From NCBI GenBank assembly GCA_010015745.1, contig ML978271.1:1-64000 (forward strand): DNA of 64,000 nt, read 5' to 3'. Of the stretch, positions 19,185 through 29,935 are shown in pieces. A model generated the notes under the pieces. It was not told the DNA's origin, made no database searches, and worked only from the letters and a program-made list of their open reading frames with translations. Within the stretch, counting starts at the first letter, position 1. The number at the start of each line of letters is the position of its first letter. The position numbers and the translations under genes are program-made. The DNA is from Setomelanomma holmii. Its lineage: Eukaryota; Ascomycota; Dothideomycetes; Pleosporales; Phaeosphaeriaceae.

Positions 19185-22100
19185 GCACAGTCAGGTAATT
19201 GTTTTTTAAGTGAAACCTCCATGTTGATGTGGATGACCCAAGGATATGTGTGTCACGTCATGCGCTTCTTGTGTTGGCATTGGTCCAGAAGTCACATGCC
19301 GACCGCTATTTGCCGTGGAGTGTTGCAGTGACATCCCGCAACATTCCAAAACTCAGACACAATACGAGCTGACAGTGCTTCCACTCGTACATAAGTCCCG
19401 CTCCGCTCGTGCATGAACAGGGAGTAGGCTTGGGACTCACATCGTGTGGCCTCTGACCATCCCAAAGTATAGCTTTATTGCGAGGCTGCCGCATAATGAC
19501 CACCTATGGGGATCACGCAGGTGATCCGACGAGCTGAACAAAACATGACCAGGACATTCGCTCGATCGTGGGGAGGCAACAGAGGGTGAGTGAGGATGTG
19601 CAGGAAACAGTGTCCATTAAGACTTGCGGAGGGAAGTCTGGATCTCTGGGGACAATTATGCACTAGGCGTACGGTGAGCAGCTCCGCGGCAAAGGTCATA
19701 CTGGGGCACTGCTCCACAATGCGAAATGGGCCGATGGCCTCGCTGACCGGTCCACGCAAATCTGGAGCACGGATCTGCCGGTCCGTGTTGGTGGTCACGG
19801 TCGTTCGAGGCAGTGTTTACTACGACCACGGCCTGTGACATTCGACTAGCTGTCAAAGTCGACATAACTTTTGCTCGTTCCCTTCTGAGAGTCATTGAGA
19901 GCCATCTGCCTCACAATTCGCCTTGGGATACGAAGGCTTCCGGATATTGTCCTGTCAAGATGCTGCTAGAAGCTACTTCCATGGCGGTTGAGATGCTTAA
20001 CACAGCTAAGCTCTGTTCACCGGTATCGAACGAGGCAACGATGCTAGCGTCTAAGACAAGAATACGCCAGCGCATGCTTGGCAATCATACAGCGATTCTG
20101 CGATGAATGCCTGTATCAAGCCTTGAAAGTGAAGAGTGGCGGGGTTTAGCCGACCATCATGTTGGGAAGGCTGTCGTGCGGCTGAGGCTCCAGGCTCTCA
20201 CGCGCCATGATGTCGGATCGACCGAGTGCCAAGAACATGGGGAAGTTTTTGGTGTATCTGAATTGTGGTTTGACCAATTGGCTGCTTCTGGTACCTGTCG
20301 ATACATTGCCTGTTGTATTTAGCTCAGGTTGGAATGATCGCTCAAATTAGCATCCGCATCTAGTTTTGGCGTTTGGTAGATAAATCCGTTCCATACTCGC
20401 ATACCCCTGTACTTTGCTCTACGAATTGCGAAATACGTCCTGCTGGGTTACCCGTGTTCGTTGGCGCGAGCAGCCCCGCGCACGTATGGTGGTCGAGAAA
20501 CACTCCCTACGCTTGTGCTTCAGTGGAGACGTGTCCAGTGTCGCGGACTGTCACTGGAGGATGAAGATACTTACGATGGACACATGGCGGTGATATGGAC
20601 CGCGGTGGATTGAATACGATCCTACAAGGATACGGCAGACAATCTTCCCATAATGGCGCTGCTTGGAACGTATACCATCGGATATCTTGACAGCTACTCT
20701 TGGTCTTTAGTTGTATGTTTCTGAGACTCACTCACTAGTCGCGATAGCTTTCTGCTACGTATAAGTTTGCCATTCGAGCCAGTTTGCTCTAACTGATATC
20801 GTGCTGGCTGTTGAGGTTCATACTTGCCTGCGTGAATGTGCTCCGCACATGGCGTGAATGCACCATCAGCATTGCGCGAGTGATGAGCTGCCATTCACTG
20901 GTCAGCTGCGGCGCAGTTATTGAGTCCTCAGTGCTAGCCTCCAGGGTGAAGCTGAAGCTGAGTGCCAAGTTGCCGAGCCTCGTATTCTCGAGTCTTGTTG
21001 CATGCCAAGCATAGCTTTCCCGCTGAGCGGCCTTGGCGACATGCAAGCCATATATTGGATCAACAAAGCTGGTCTTGCGCCGCGGGTGCTAGTCTCGAAG
21101 AAGGTGAGGTCAAGACTGCTTTTCGTGAGGTTGGCAATGGAGACATTCACCTGGTCGCCTGGTCATGTCGTTGCTGGAGAGAAAAGAAAGTGGCGAGGAT
21201 CAATTGTAGTGAAGAGTGTACAGCGGAAACTGACGAGAACGTCCATTCCGCATTTGTCGAATACGGGGAACCTACTGCTGCTTACTGGGTCCACAAGGAT
21301 GGTCATGACTGATGGCTGAGCTACGCTGCTGGTCATTGCGTGTTGTACCTGTACATGGCATGGGCATAGCCTGGTTGGAGCATGCCCCGCCTTGCGATAC
21401 TGCAAGCTTCCATTTCGCCTGGTCGAACCGGAGGACTAGGTCGGGATCTGGTCGCTCAGATTATGCAAAGCCAGGCTTCCATGAAAGTTGATCTAGCAAC
21501 GAGCAAAGCGGAAAGATCGGATCGTCAACAATACGGCCACCCGAAAAGTGTGCCGTGGACGAATGAGGCACCATGAAAGGGACGAAAAATGCCATCAAAA
21601 GGTTCTTAGCCAAGGATTTGGATGGCTTTGCTCTTTGCTAGGTGGCTAAGGCTGTCGGCGAGCTGATGAGAAGTTGTGGCTTGTCACGTGAGATCTTGTA
21701 CCAAGAGAATTGGATCTAGTCTCAATAAGTGTTGGCGCCGATCCCGGAACAAAGTCCAGACCCCGCTCCTTCGCCAATGTCGAACGTCTAGTCCTTAGAT
21801 AGATACATTGCATGTCTGGGCATTTTCTGGCTGCCCGCAATTGGGTGACCCCTGTCGTTGTCCATTCTAGATGCAGTGCTTACTATTCCTGGCCTTACCC
21901 AAACCTCCGAGCAAGCCACCAAAGTCAAGTCTCTAACGACGACAGTGAGGTTGACTGCCGTCCCGCGTATTTCCCATTGGCATGGAAAAGCGAGATGGTC
22001 ATAGTATGGCGCCGGTGCGCTGATACCGTCGCTTACCATATGCGCGGCGGACGGGATGCGCGGCGGACGGGATGCGAGACCCGAGCTGCAGAGAGCGCTG

Positions 22101-22798
22101 CTCGCCTCCAATATTCCGCTGCTGCCTATCTGAATTCAAACAGACTTCGCCTGGTATTACTTATTTGGCCAGGGTTTCGAAGAAGTATTCCTGTCACTTG
22201 CTTGCTCCTTGCTCATTTCCAACCTCGAAGGCAGGCTCCAAGACAGAACAAAGACATAGGCAAACGACGGTCCGAAAGCCTCACAGAAGATACCATAGCA
22301 TGCCAAGATGGCACTTCTATCAGGCAGCTAATCGCCGAGCTTGTCACCTAGATTTCCTCTGCCAAGCATCAACACTTGCAGATTCGCCCTCACACACAGA
22401 ACAGGGCCTAATAGTCTCACTGACCTGGGTGTGCGCTGGCTTCTGTCAAGTCTTCCAAGCCATGGCATTGAGTCCTTGTCACACATGGCAAAGCGATACG
22501 GCCGCCGGGCGACAGACCATGACCTACGCGACTGTGGCTACCACGCCTTGCCCGTTGCCAATGAGCTATGGCGCCGCGAACGTCGACCTGAGAAGAATGT
22601 GGGCTTTGACTTTACGCAGAACAGAATGGTGCAATGACTTCGCTTGCTCAAAATCCTCGATAAGGACCAGTTCGAGGGACTGGACTGCTCGTATAGCTGC
22701 GATGCGTGAGATATGAAGCCATCACCAAGCGCCAGCCCATAATTTAGCATCAGCCAAACTCCCTCATATCTGCTCAAACTTTCTTTGGTCTTAGCAAG
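19185..22798. other. Gene-poor stretch, right part
   Basis: 3.6 kb with no gene that I can support. It contains a 2 x 16-bp tandem duplication at 22042-22073 (GCGCGGCGGACGGGAT). The last part is the promoter of the multicopper oxidase. Open frames of up to about 215 codons around 21.8-22.7 kb overlap in several frames and lack family features. Confidence 0.6.
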
Positions 22799-24752
22799 AT
22801 GAAACACCTATCCGCTGGCTTGGTAGCTACATTAGCATCACAGGCTTACGCTGGTGATGGCAAGTGGCTCAGTCCCGAGTATAAGGAGATATATCAGAAC
22901 CCACTGCCCTTCCCTCCCGACAAGCCTGTCTTGTACACATACAAGAACAAGACGACAGGCAACGAGATCGATTTCTACGAGATCGACGTCAAACCCTTCG
23001 AGCAACAAGTCTACACAGGGTTGAAGCCAGCCAGACTAGTCGGCTACGATGGCATCTCACCAGGACCAACCTTCCGGATGACCAAAGGTCGGGAGACTGT
23101 TGTTCGGTTCAAGAATCACAGTGACAAGGACCTTTCTGTGCATCTTCACGGATCATACAGTCGCGCCGCCTTCGACGGATGGGCAGAGGATGTCACCAAG
23201 CCAGGGCAATACAAGGATTACTGTGAGTACTCTTCGAGCATAAGACGTGACGAATCATTGACCACGTCTAGACTATCCTAATTCTCAGAGTGCTCGCACA
23301 TTATGGTATCATGATCATGCTATCCACCACACAGCTGAAAATGCCTACTTTGGGCAAGCTGGGTTCTACATTCTTCACGATCCTGCCGAAGATGGCTTGG
23401 GTCTGCCAAAAGGAAAGTATGACCTTCCCTTGGCATTGAATGCCAAGCAGTACAACGCGGATGGCACTCTATTTGATCCCAAAGACGAGACGACCTCGTT
23501 ATGGGGTGATGTCATCCACGTCAATGGGCAGCCATGGCCATACCACCCAGTTGAGCCTCGCAAGTACCATCTTCGATTCCTTGACACCTCTATCAGCCGA
23601 GCATTCAAGCTCACTTTTGTGGATGACTCCGGGAAGACCATTCCCTTCCAGGTCATCGGTTCTGATACTGGTCTTCTGACAAAGCCTGTCTCGAGCGACA
23701 ACCTCGAGATCAGCATGGCTGAGCGCTGTGAAGTTCTCTTTGACTTCAAAGGCTACGAAGGCAAGAACGTCACTCTAAAGAATGCTCGCGATGTTCAACA
23801 CGACGAGGACTACAACAGCACCAACGAGGTCATGCGCTTCGTCGTTGGCAAGGATGTCTCTGATTCCTCAAATAACGGCAATCCTCCAAGCAGCCTCCGC
23901 AATGTTCCATTCCCACCCAGCAAGTCCGGCATTGACCGCACTTTCGAGTTCCATCGTAGCAACGGCGTGTGGCAGGTCAACGGCGTCACCTTTGCCGACG
24001 TCAAGAACCGCATTCTCGCCAAGCCCAAACGCGGTACCATCGAAGTCTGGCAACTCAAGAACGGCGCTGGCGGCTGGTCTCACCCCGTCCACATCCATCT
24101 TGTCGACTTCCAAATCCTCACCAGAACCGGTGGCAAGCGCGCCGTTCTCAACTACGAGAAGGAAGCTCTCAAGGACGTCGTGCTTCTCGGCGAAGGCGAG
24201 ACCGTCACCGTCATCGCGCGCTACGCCCCATACGACGGCGTGTACATGTTCCACTGCCACAACCTCATCCACGAAGACCACGACATGATGGCCGCCTTCA
24301 ACGTTACTGACCTTGGTGACTGGGGCTACACCGAGACCAGCCGCTTCCTGGACCCTATGGAAGAGCGCTGGCGATCCAAGGACATCAACGACCATGACGA
24401 GGAAGATGAAGCCAAGTACGAGAAGTGCGCTCTATTCGAGTCACTGAAAGCGTACTCGGATGAAGATAAGCTTGAGAAGGCGCTGATCGATTACTGGGCC
24501 AACGGCGGACCGAAGGCAACGACTCTGCAGACTGTTGTGTCGTCGTCCAAGGCTGCGAGTTCGACGCCCGCGGTGACGCCCGCGGTATCGAGTGCAGGTG
24601 GTGCTACTACGCCGGCGATTACGTCTGCGCCACAGCGACGAGTACGAAAAAGGATGATGATGATAAGAAGAAGAAGACAACGACTATTACTAAGAAGTAA
24701 TGTGATAGTTGATGGTGTCCGTTTCTTCACAATGTATATGATGAACTACTGA
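22799..24752 (+). CDS. Secreted multicopper oxidase, bilirubin-oxidase-like
   Basis: Two exons, 22799-23222 and 23272-24752, give 634 aa. The signal peptide is MKHLSAGLVATLASQAYA. All four copper-ligand motifs are present: HLHG (residues 116-119), WYHDHA (153-158), HPVHIH (about 412) and HCHNLIHEDHDMM (about 469), with Met as the type 1 axial ligand. SRAAFDGWAEDVTKPGQY and YPNSQSARTLWYHDHA follow the pattern recalled for bilirubin oxidase rather than classical laccase. Such enzymes oxidise phenols or tetrapyrroles while reducing oxygen to water. The Ser/Thr/Ala-rich tail resembles a cell-wall linker. The last 40 residues are oddly Arg/Met-rich and look frameshifted. The gene sits alone next to the gene-poor region. 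Confidence 0.93.
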
Positions 24753-25668
24753 AGCAAGGTTGTGTATACTGGCGTTCATGGTTCTCTTGGATCGGAGGGA
24801 TGGGCATAGGACTGGGCGCTACGATGTAACGACATCACGACACTCTTTAGACTGAGCGCAAGGCTCAAAGATAATGATCTAATAATTTTCGATCATTATT
24901 TTGAGCTCAATGAGTGTGAATAGGCGTGTGTGCTGCTTTAGTCTTTGTATTCGAGGCCGGTAATGAAGCAAGGGATCAACCACAGCTGTCACTCATAAGA
25001 CGTCCCTGGAGAACTGGACTTGGGTCGGAATGCTCTACCAGCAGCGCATAGCCTACATTTTTCTCGAAGCACACAATCTTCCTCTATGTGGAAAACCACT
25101 CCCGGGGCCCGTCACCGGCGCGTCCGGAAGACCATAATAAGCCGGCGAACTTCACCAAGCCATCCCAACTCGATTCCATCGCCAAGCCATCAGCCCTCCG
25201 CTTCTAGTAAGTCTTAGCGTGTCCCAATACTCTATCCGCCGCATGGTCTTCCCCAATCTGAGCGCCCTGGATCCGAAATCGGCAAGTGGGTTGAACGGTC
25301 CGGCAGGACTGACTAGACCGAAGACGATTTGGGGCGGATGGTCTAGACTTGTGGCGTTTGGAGTTACGGACAGGCATTGTGGAGGGGATATTTTCTTTAT
25401 TTAGGTTCGACGTGTGGCTGGTGTGTTTTGTTGTGGGGAGCTGAGGGGAGGTAAGCCAAAGAGGTTGGACTGGAATGTGAATTGCTTCATCAATTGGGCG
25501 AGTTGTTTTTGCATTTGTGAATCAGATTTTTTCTTTGACTAGGTCAAATCCTAGGGTAGATTTGCGGTATCAGGAAGAAGGCCGTGAAAACCGGGCAGAG
25601 TGTGTGCATCCTGCGTGACGGGAGGTGCCGGTTGCGGAAAGAGTAGGATAGCTGCTTGATATAGTCGC
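24753..25668. other. Intergenic with AT-rich hairpin
   Basis: 916 bp. Short frames around 25.06-25.40 kb (one ending KPSALRF) have mildly coding-like composition, but nothing I can support as a gene. Confidence 0.5.
24864..24905. repeat. AT-rich inverted repeat downstream of the oxidase
   Basis: CTCAAAGATAATGATC (24864-24879) and GATCATTATTTTGAG (24891-24905) are complementary with one unpaired base, separated by an 11-base AT-rich loop. It lies about 110 bp past the oxidase stop and may mark its 3' end. Confidence 0.7.
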
Positions 25669-26423
25669 CTAAAGAGATATGAATTCGCTCCCATATTCGC
25701 GGTAGCTACGACCCATCTCAAAGGACGTTTCAATTCCCTTACTCCTCAAGCGTGTGTCGAAATCCACTTTTGTCCTGTTCACTTCACTCTTGCTGTAATC
25801 CCATGTGGAGGGTATTTGAGCATGGACTCGCTTGACGCCAGAGATGAGATCAGAGACGATCCATTCTGTACAGAACGTTGTGTTTATGCATTGCGGAAGT
25901 GCTATCAACTGGAATTTCTGTATGCACGAGAGAAGCTCGGCCTTCCCAGACTGCGTGCGGAATTCTTGCAACCAAGAGCCGATATCGCACATGAAAGGAA
26001 ATTTGAAAGTGCTGAGGCTGTATGGCAGTATCGGTGTTTCCGTGTAGATTTGTCGACACGCGCGCAAGAGACTGAAGCGGTGCTGATGCGGGTACCGGAG
26101 TGTATCAGGCAGTAGAAGCTTGTGATGGGCCGTTATGCGGTCAAAGTCTTCAATGTGGAAGATAGGTCGAATATTCTGTCCAGATAGAGCGTACGAAAAG
26201 ATGATATCGCGGATCTCAGTTGGTAGTCGTATTAGTCGAGATTCCCTGACATTTCGAGCGGTACTGTGCTCGATCAGTTGCGAGTTCGAGGTAGAACACA
26301 ATTCACATACAACGTAGCAACGTCGCCGCTGGGTGTCACATCGAGCAGACCATTTTCGAGGTGGTGGAGAGGTCCGGGTAGGCGAGCCGGGTACCAGTTT
26401 GGTGCCGTCTTGTTTGTTGCCAT
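25669..26423 (-). CDS. F-box-like protein, paralogue A
   Basis: Two exons, 26423-26311 (113 nt) and 26263-25669, give 235 aa. The intron is GTATGT...CAACTGATC...CACAG. Exon 1 ends in GPLHHLENGLLDVTPSGDVA; exon 2 starts near TARNVRESRLIRLPTEIRDI, then IFSYAL. LP-x-E-I-R-x-x-I-x-x-Y-A-L is the hallmark of a large fungal family with a degenerate F-box-like N-terminus, usually followed by R-x-C-R-Q-I-Y-x-E, here LLRACRQIYTETPIL. Such proteins are numerous and fast-evolving in Pezizomycotina and have no defined substrates. The neighbour at 27553 is a paralogue with the same intron position and the same first-exon length. Confidence 0.72.
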
Positions 26424-26883
26424 GATGTTTGGGGGACTTGTAGCCTTGCGACGGGAAAAGAGGCGGCGGATAATCAAAAGCATCTAAGTTTCGAGCGCCG
26501 CTTCAAAGGCCTGATTAACCACTAAATGTGATCTAGCTCAGATGAAGGTAGAGGCGAAGGCAAAAGTCAAGCTGGGGCTGAAGTGACGTTGACGTAGCGC
26601 CTAAGTGAGAATACGGTTCGTCGCTCCTGCTTCACTTCACGCCTACGTCATTGCACGCTACCTTGTCGAGATCAAAGTCGCGGTAGCATGTTCCGAAGTG
26701 GCTCGTCGGATATCCAGGTGTATGTATAAAATGGTTATAGGTCCATTAGAAGCCATGACTTGCACCACTGGCAACATTGTTAATTCTTACTGCGGCCTCA
26801 ACCAGTCCTGCAAACGAGCCTCCAAGCTCTCGAACACCGTCACTTTCACTTCAAGCCCCAAACCCTCAGCATACGTCAGAAAC
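26424..26883. other. Intergenic between the tandem paralogues
   Basis: 460 bp upstream of paralogue A; no gene seen. Confidence 0.6.
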
Positions 26884-27553
26884 TCATTCCTCCCCTCCTC
26901 CACCAACTACACCCTCTTCCCTCCGTCCTCCCCTGCCGTCTATCCACACACCTGCACCCTCTCCCACCCTACCAGGCTCTTGAAACAAATCCACTTCTCG
27001 AAATCTTTCTGCCGATGATCCACTCGCCAACGCCAACCCCACCACAACCCGCACCCTCCTCACATTCTTCAACGCCTTCGCGCCAGGGTATATGGTCATG
27101 TACATAACCCACTTCCCTATATCATTCGTGTGATGGAACGCAAACGCACTTAATTGGTAAGGCAGGAGAGCTGTTTTGGAGTAGATATGCCGACGTGTGG
27201 AGAATAACCCGAAACGATGTTTAGCTGGAAGCCAATCATCTCTAGTCAGGATATCTTGAACTTTGCTGGGAGGGAAGCAGGAGAAGTCGAGCCAGGGACG
27301 GATTTTGTGGTCGCTGAGAGCGTGCGTGTAGATCTGTGTGCGGAGTTCGAGGGGCAGAAGGAGGGGCGGCGATTGTGTTGCGTTTCTGGCTGTATTACTG
27401 GTTGTTAGTGACTATGTGTGACTATGTGTAAGGGACTGACATATCAACGAGTGAGGAGGAAGATGAGACGTCGAGAATGCCAATTTCGAGGCGATTTAGA
27501 GGGCCTGAGCGTAGGCGACGGTATTTCAACAGCGGTAATATTCGATGTGCCAT
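26884..27553 (-). CDS. F-box-like protein, paralogue B
   Basis: Two exons, 27553-27441 (113 nt) and 27385-26884, give 204 aa. The intron is GTCAGT...CACTAAC...GCCAG, phase 2 as in paralogue A. Exon 1 contains GPLNRLEIGILDVSSSSSL, parallel to GPLHHLENGLLDVTPSGDV in A. Exon 2 contains LLLPLELRTQIYTHALSDHK, parallel to the LPTEIRDIIFSYALSGQN region, and YSKTALLPYQLSAFAFHH in place of the ETPILPYSLSTFKF stretch. The R-x-C-R-x-I motif is reduced to STRRHIYSKT. The C-terminus is unusually Gly/Glu-rich (VVGGGGEE) and differs completely from A, suggesting truncation or frame change after duplication. No function is known. Confidence 0.65.
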
Positions 27554-28463
27554 GATTGTCGTAAGCTGGCTAGCGTAGACTGCGTGCGGGAACAAAGTTG
27601 CCTAGAAACGTTCTCAGGAATGGGGCGAGATAAATACTTGACGGAGCGCGAAGCGATTTCGGAAGTCGTCGTGCACCGAGGGAGAGACGGCAGCTATGGC
27701 GAGGCTGAAGGCAGGAGGTGAAAGTGACAACGCATCCAAAGTCTGAGGCCACCCACCATCATCGTGACCGAGGCCGGAGTCATTCAACATTCTAAGTTGA
27801 CGTTTACGACCTATGTTCTCCCATGTCTGTGTCGATCGCCACGTGTTCTGCGGGTAAAAATGAATGTGGTAAATAAAGGGACATGATCGCAAGTCGACGA
27901 CAATAAACCTATAAGGCACTCAAGGAGTACAGCTTCTGGACAGCTCAGTTAAGATCTCAGCTAGTGGCATGACCAGTAAAGGATCTTGAAAGGCGCCAAT
28001 AGCGATCGCCGATTAGCCACAGGCTGCGCTGAGTTTTAATGAGAATGCCGTGGAAAGACCAACACAGTATGATATATGTAATGATGCTGCATTTTGGGGT
28101 ATGTAAGATCAGATCAAACCCAATGCTCAACAATGGCGGTCTCGAGAAACCAACACAGAAAGGAAAGAGTATTAGAAGTGAGAGTATATCCCATAGCAAA
28201 TGCCCACCCAGAGGACGAGCCAAAAGAGCAGACAGAAACAGAATTCGCAACGCGGTGCATGGTACAAAGTGACAAACCAGGCTCCGAGGAATGCTGGATC
28301 GCTGATGATGCTAGGTAGTCGTCATATTCGAATGTTGTCCGAGACTGGGTACATTGTCGTAAGCTAGAGGGAGCGAAAACGGTGGTATCGTGTTGCATAG
28401 TGGTCGTGTCGTGGAAGGAACGTGGTTCGGGAGAAAGAGATTCGAGCGTCAGCGATAACGTTC
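27554..28463. other. Intergenic, nothing recognised
   Basis: 910 bp with open frames but no family features. Part is the promoter of paralogue B. Confidence 0.55.
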
Positions 28464-29935
28464 TCATGGCCACCAATTCATCCTCTTGTAGCTCTCAATC
28501 ATTTCCTCGAAGCCTTCCTTGGTGAGCTTATCATGCTTGTACCTATCGCATCTTTGTCAGCCAAAGTGCTCTGGTATCGGTACTTTCACAGAAGCTGAAA
28601 GAACACGGAAACTTACGTGAACCCCGTTTCCTTCTCAAACAGACTCCCATCCAAACTCAAATCCGCGTCTCTTATAAGCTCCTTCTCCATGAATGGAGTC
28701 AACGGCGTTGACTGGCTAATCCCAGCCTCTTGTTGCAGCTCCGCCCACGGATCCAGAGTTTCGTCATTCACTTCGTCAACAACGTGGTCTAGATGCAGCT
28801 TTGCGAATGCCGAAATCAGCGTGCCGTGGAAGCCGGTTTCGATATTGAACACCTCGTGGATATGCTTGGCAGTCAGACCTTGGGCTGTAGTGCATTGTTA
28901 GCGTGGCCGAATTGCCTTCGGAGATGAGGCGACGGAGGTGGCTCCGGTGTGTAAGTACACCGAGCAGACATGGGCCAACGAGCACGAAAAGGAAGGAGGA
29001 AAGATTGTTGTTGGACTTACAGGTGTTGCCGTGGTCGACGATATTAAAGATCGGGGCGGGTTTCCGCGGCGCGGCTTTGACGTACCACTGCGCGCCGTGC
29101 CATAGTGCACGGACCGTGTCTTCGATGTGGACCGTGTTTGTCCGCAAGTCTTCTTTCCACAGCCACCGCATCTCCTTCTTCTTGTGCTGATATACCCGCG
29201 CCATGCAGAGTGCTGTGGAGAGGAACTTGCTCGTGTATGGTCCATACACTTGCGCCAAGCGTATCACCATAAGATTAAGACCTTCAATCTTGGCCAAATC
29301 TTCCTCAGCCTTGAGTTTCCATTTCGCCAGATTTGACCAGGGTTTGAGTTTGTCCGTCTCTTTCCGCGGCGTGCTGTCTGGCTTATAGACCATGCCTGTG
29401 CTAAGCTCGACATAGCACTTCACTTTGCGCTTCGCAGCCTCCTTGCCCACTGCCATGGACAGACCATACGACCTTAGCTCGTATACCTTGTCTTCTTGTG
29501 AGAATCGTGTTTCGCCGCCGCAGTTGAAGACAAAGTCGAATTCTTTGTCACCTTCGCGATCGAAAACCCGTGGATGTGACCCTAATCAAACTGTCAGCTT
29601 GGTGCTTTATGCCCTTCCGCAACACGGATTGCGCTCGTAAACGCAGATAGCACGCACTTTTTTGCGACGCATCTGCCTGTACGAAGCGCTCTCTTGAGCA
29701 TGCTTCCTTGAACTCTGGTGCTAGCCATGCCAGCTCTGGTAGATGTTTGTCTACGATGCGGATCTCGGAGGCGAGGTTGTTGTCGTGGATGTACTTCGTG
29801 AGGTTTCGTCCGGTGTATCCTGAGATTCAATGTCAGCATTGCCCGATATATGGCGGGAAGGTTGGGGCGGAACGAACCCAATCCGCCTATTATCAAGACC
29901 GCGGGCTTGTCTGCGGGCGCAACCTCTGAGGCCAT
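28464..29935 (-). CDS. NAD-dependent epimerase/dehydratase-like protein
   Basis: Five exons give 375 aa: 29935-29878, 29819-29658, 29581-29021, 28884-28617 and 28542-28464. The nucleotide-binding loop is IIGGLGYTGRNL, split by intron 1, and the family core reads CYVELSTGMVYKPDSTP. The sequence TNTVHIEDTVRALW is the conserved post-catalytic region of extended SDR proteins, and the C-terminus ends NWWP. YKP replaces the canonical Y-x-x-x-K, so the usual catalytic pair is not obvious and the substrate is unknown. The family is widespread in Pezizomycotina. Exon 4 contains FNIETGFHGTLISAFAKLHLD and FMEKELIRDADLSLDGS. All junctions keep frame and the introns are 48-136 nt. Confidence 0.85.

Noticed and set aside
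21812..22716. Two overlapping plus-strand frames of 179 and 214 codons in the gene-poor gap
   Set aside because: They overlap in different frames, are Cys/Arg/Ser-rich without conserved motifs, and have no splice support.
23868..24395. Minus-strand frame of 175 codons inside the multicopper oxidase
   Set aside because: Antisense shadow of a GC-rich coding exon; the sense strand has full copper-binding motifs.
27614..27919. Minus-strand frame of 101 codons as a third F-box-like paralogue
   Set aside because: It lacks the LP-x-E-x-R and GPL-x-x-LE motifs and has no consistent exon structure.
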